Assembly (NCBI GenBank): GCA_028291285.1
Contig: JAQGIJ010000428.1
Location: 1 to 6,075 of the forward strand
From: Phenylobacterium sp.
GTDB lineage: Bacteria; Pseudomonadota; Alphaproteobacteria; Caulobacterales; Caulobacteraceae
Direction: 5' to 3'
DNA length: 6,075 nt
In this document: in pieces, positions 5,266-6,075 of the stretch
Position numbering within the stretch: position 1 is the stretch's first letter
How the letters are laid out: each line of letters starts with the position of its first letter
Program-made: the position numbers and the translations under genes
The notes under the pieces: model-generated
Databases searched by the model: none
What the model was told of the DNA's origin: nothing
What the model saw: only the letters and a program-made list of their open reading frames with translations

Positions 5266-6075
5266 TCCGTCGCCGTCTGCTGGCGGGCCTGGGCCTGGCC
5301 TGCGCCGTGGCGCTCGCCGGCTGCAGCCAGAAGCCCTCGGTGACCGGGGCGCATCCGAAGGAGCTGACCTTCTCCATCCTGTCGGCGGAGAGCCAGACCT
5401 CCATGGGGCCGCTCTGGACCCCGCTGCTGGACGATCTCTCCAAGCAGGTGGGCGTGAAGGTGAAGCCCTACTTCGCCACCAACTACACCTCGCTGGTGGA
5501 GGCGATGCGCTTCGGCCAGGTGCAGATGGGCTGGTTCTCGGCCCTGCCAGCGCTTGAGGCGGTGAACCGCGCCGACGCCGAGGTGCTGGGCCGGGTGGTC
5601 GACGCCGGCGGCGACGCTACCTACAAGTCCGTGCTGATCGTCAAGACGGGCAGCGGCGTCACCCTCGACGACGTCCTGAAGTGCAACCGCAAATACGCCT
5701 TCGGCATCGGCGACGCGGAGTCGACCTCCGGCACGCTCGCGCCGCTGGCCTATCTCTTCACGCCCAAGGGGATCGAGCCGGCCAAGTGCTTCAAGACGGT
5801 GCGATCCGCCAACCACCAGACCAACCTCTTCTCGGTGGCCAACGGCGTCATCGACGTGGCCACCAACAACACCGTGGGCCTGCTGTTCGCCCGGCGCGAG
5901 AACCCGGCCCTGGCCGACAAGATCGAGACCATCTGGACCTCGCCGCCGCTGCCGGAGTCCTCGATCCTGGTGCGCAAGGACATGGACCCGGCGACCAAGG
6001 AGAAGATCCGCCAGTTCTTCCTGACCTACGGGACCGGGACCGGGCCGCAGGCCGACAAGCAGCGCAAGGTGCTGC
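5262..6075 (+). CDS. phnD: Phosphonate/phosphite ABC transporter substrate-binding lipoprotein PhnD (3' end missing)
   Basis: The frame starts at ATG 5262 and is open for 271 codons to the right edge; PhnD proteins are usually about 300 residues, so a small C-terminal part is missing. The N-terminus has arginines (MIRRR), a hydrophobic stretch and the lipobox LAGC with C21 as the lipidated cysteine, so the protein should be anchored in the membrane facing the periplasm. Family landmarks are YFATNYTSLVEAMRFGQV (70-87), WFSALPALEA (91-100), the ligand-loop motif DAESTSGTLAP (151-161; Ser/Thr hydroxyls contact the phosphonate oxygens in PhnD) and SVANGVIDVATNN (191-203). C141 and C176 could form a disulfide. 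It would capture a phosphonate, phosphite or similar anion for the PhnC-powered permease, probably encoded just downstream. The ligand cannot be named from sequence alone. Confidence 0.92.
   Translation, partial: MIRRRLLAGLGLACAVALAGCSQKPSVTGAHPKELTFSILSAESQTSMGPLWTPLLDDLSKQVGVKVKPYFATNYTSLVEAMRFGQVQMGWFSALPALEAVNRADAEVLGRVVDAGGDATYKSVLIVKTGSGVTLDDVLKCNRKYAFGIGDAESTSGTLAPLAYLFTPKGIEPAKCFKTVRSANHQTNLFSVANGVIDVATNNTVGLLFARRENPALADKIETIWTSPPLPESSILVRKDMDPATKEKIRQFFLTYGTGTGPQADKQRKVL

Overview
The window is very GC-rich, with strong G/C at third codon positions in every gene. Gene content and protein style suggest an alphaproteobacterium, most likely of the Caulobacterales (Caulobacter, Phenylobacterium or Brevundimonas type). 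That placement is inferred from remembered protein resemblance; no marker gene is present.

Layout. (1) Bases 1-259, minus strand: the N-terminal part of an aldo/keto reductase that runs off the left edge. (2) Bases 260-472: a divergent spacer with a perfect 7-bp dyad. It leads to (3) a complete bacterial class I-type cytochrome P450 at 473-1702, plus strand, resembling the CYP101/P450cam group. (4) A short convergent gap at 1703-1739 holds a hairpin that may terminate transcription from both sides. (5) On the minus strand, 4192 to 1740, is a polyamine pair: a type III PLP-dependent ornithine decarboxylase, then a deoxyhypusine-synthase-like protein, separated by about 100 bp. (6) A second divergent spacer (4193-4395) contains a 9-bp stem-loop related in sequence to the hairpin in (4). 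(7) From about 4396 to the right edge, plus strand, are the ATPase and the lipoprotein binding component (cut off) of a phosphonate/phosphite-type ABC transporter, overlapping by ATGA. A permease gene (phnE) is expected just outside.

How the genes work together. The decarboxylase would make putrescine from ornithine. The DHS-like enzyme would then use putrescine and an aminobutyl donor to make homospermidine, the role reported for bacterial DHS homologues, rather than modify eIF5A, which bacteria lack. The phn genes form a separate import unit. The P450 and aldo/keto reductase could be co-regulated from their shared spacer, but no ferredoxin or ferredoxin reductase is present, so electrons must come from partners elsewhere. 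I see no mobile element, CRISPR array, tRNA or rRNA, and no clearly new multi-gene system. The most useful leads are the substrate-pocket change in the P450, the His-to-Asn change in the DHS-like active site, the two related hairpins, and the start sites of the decarboxylase and phnC.
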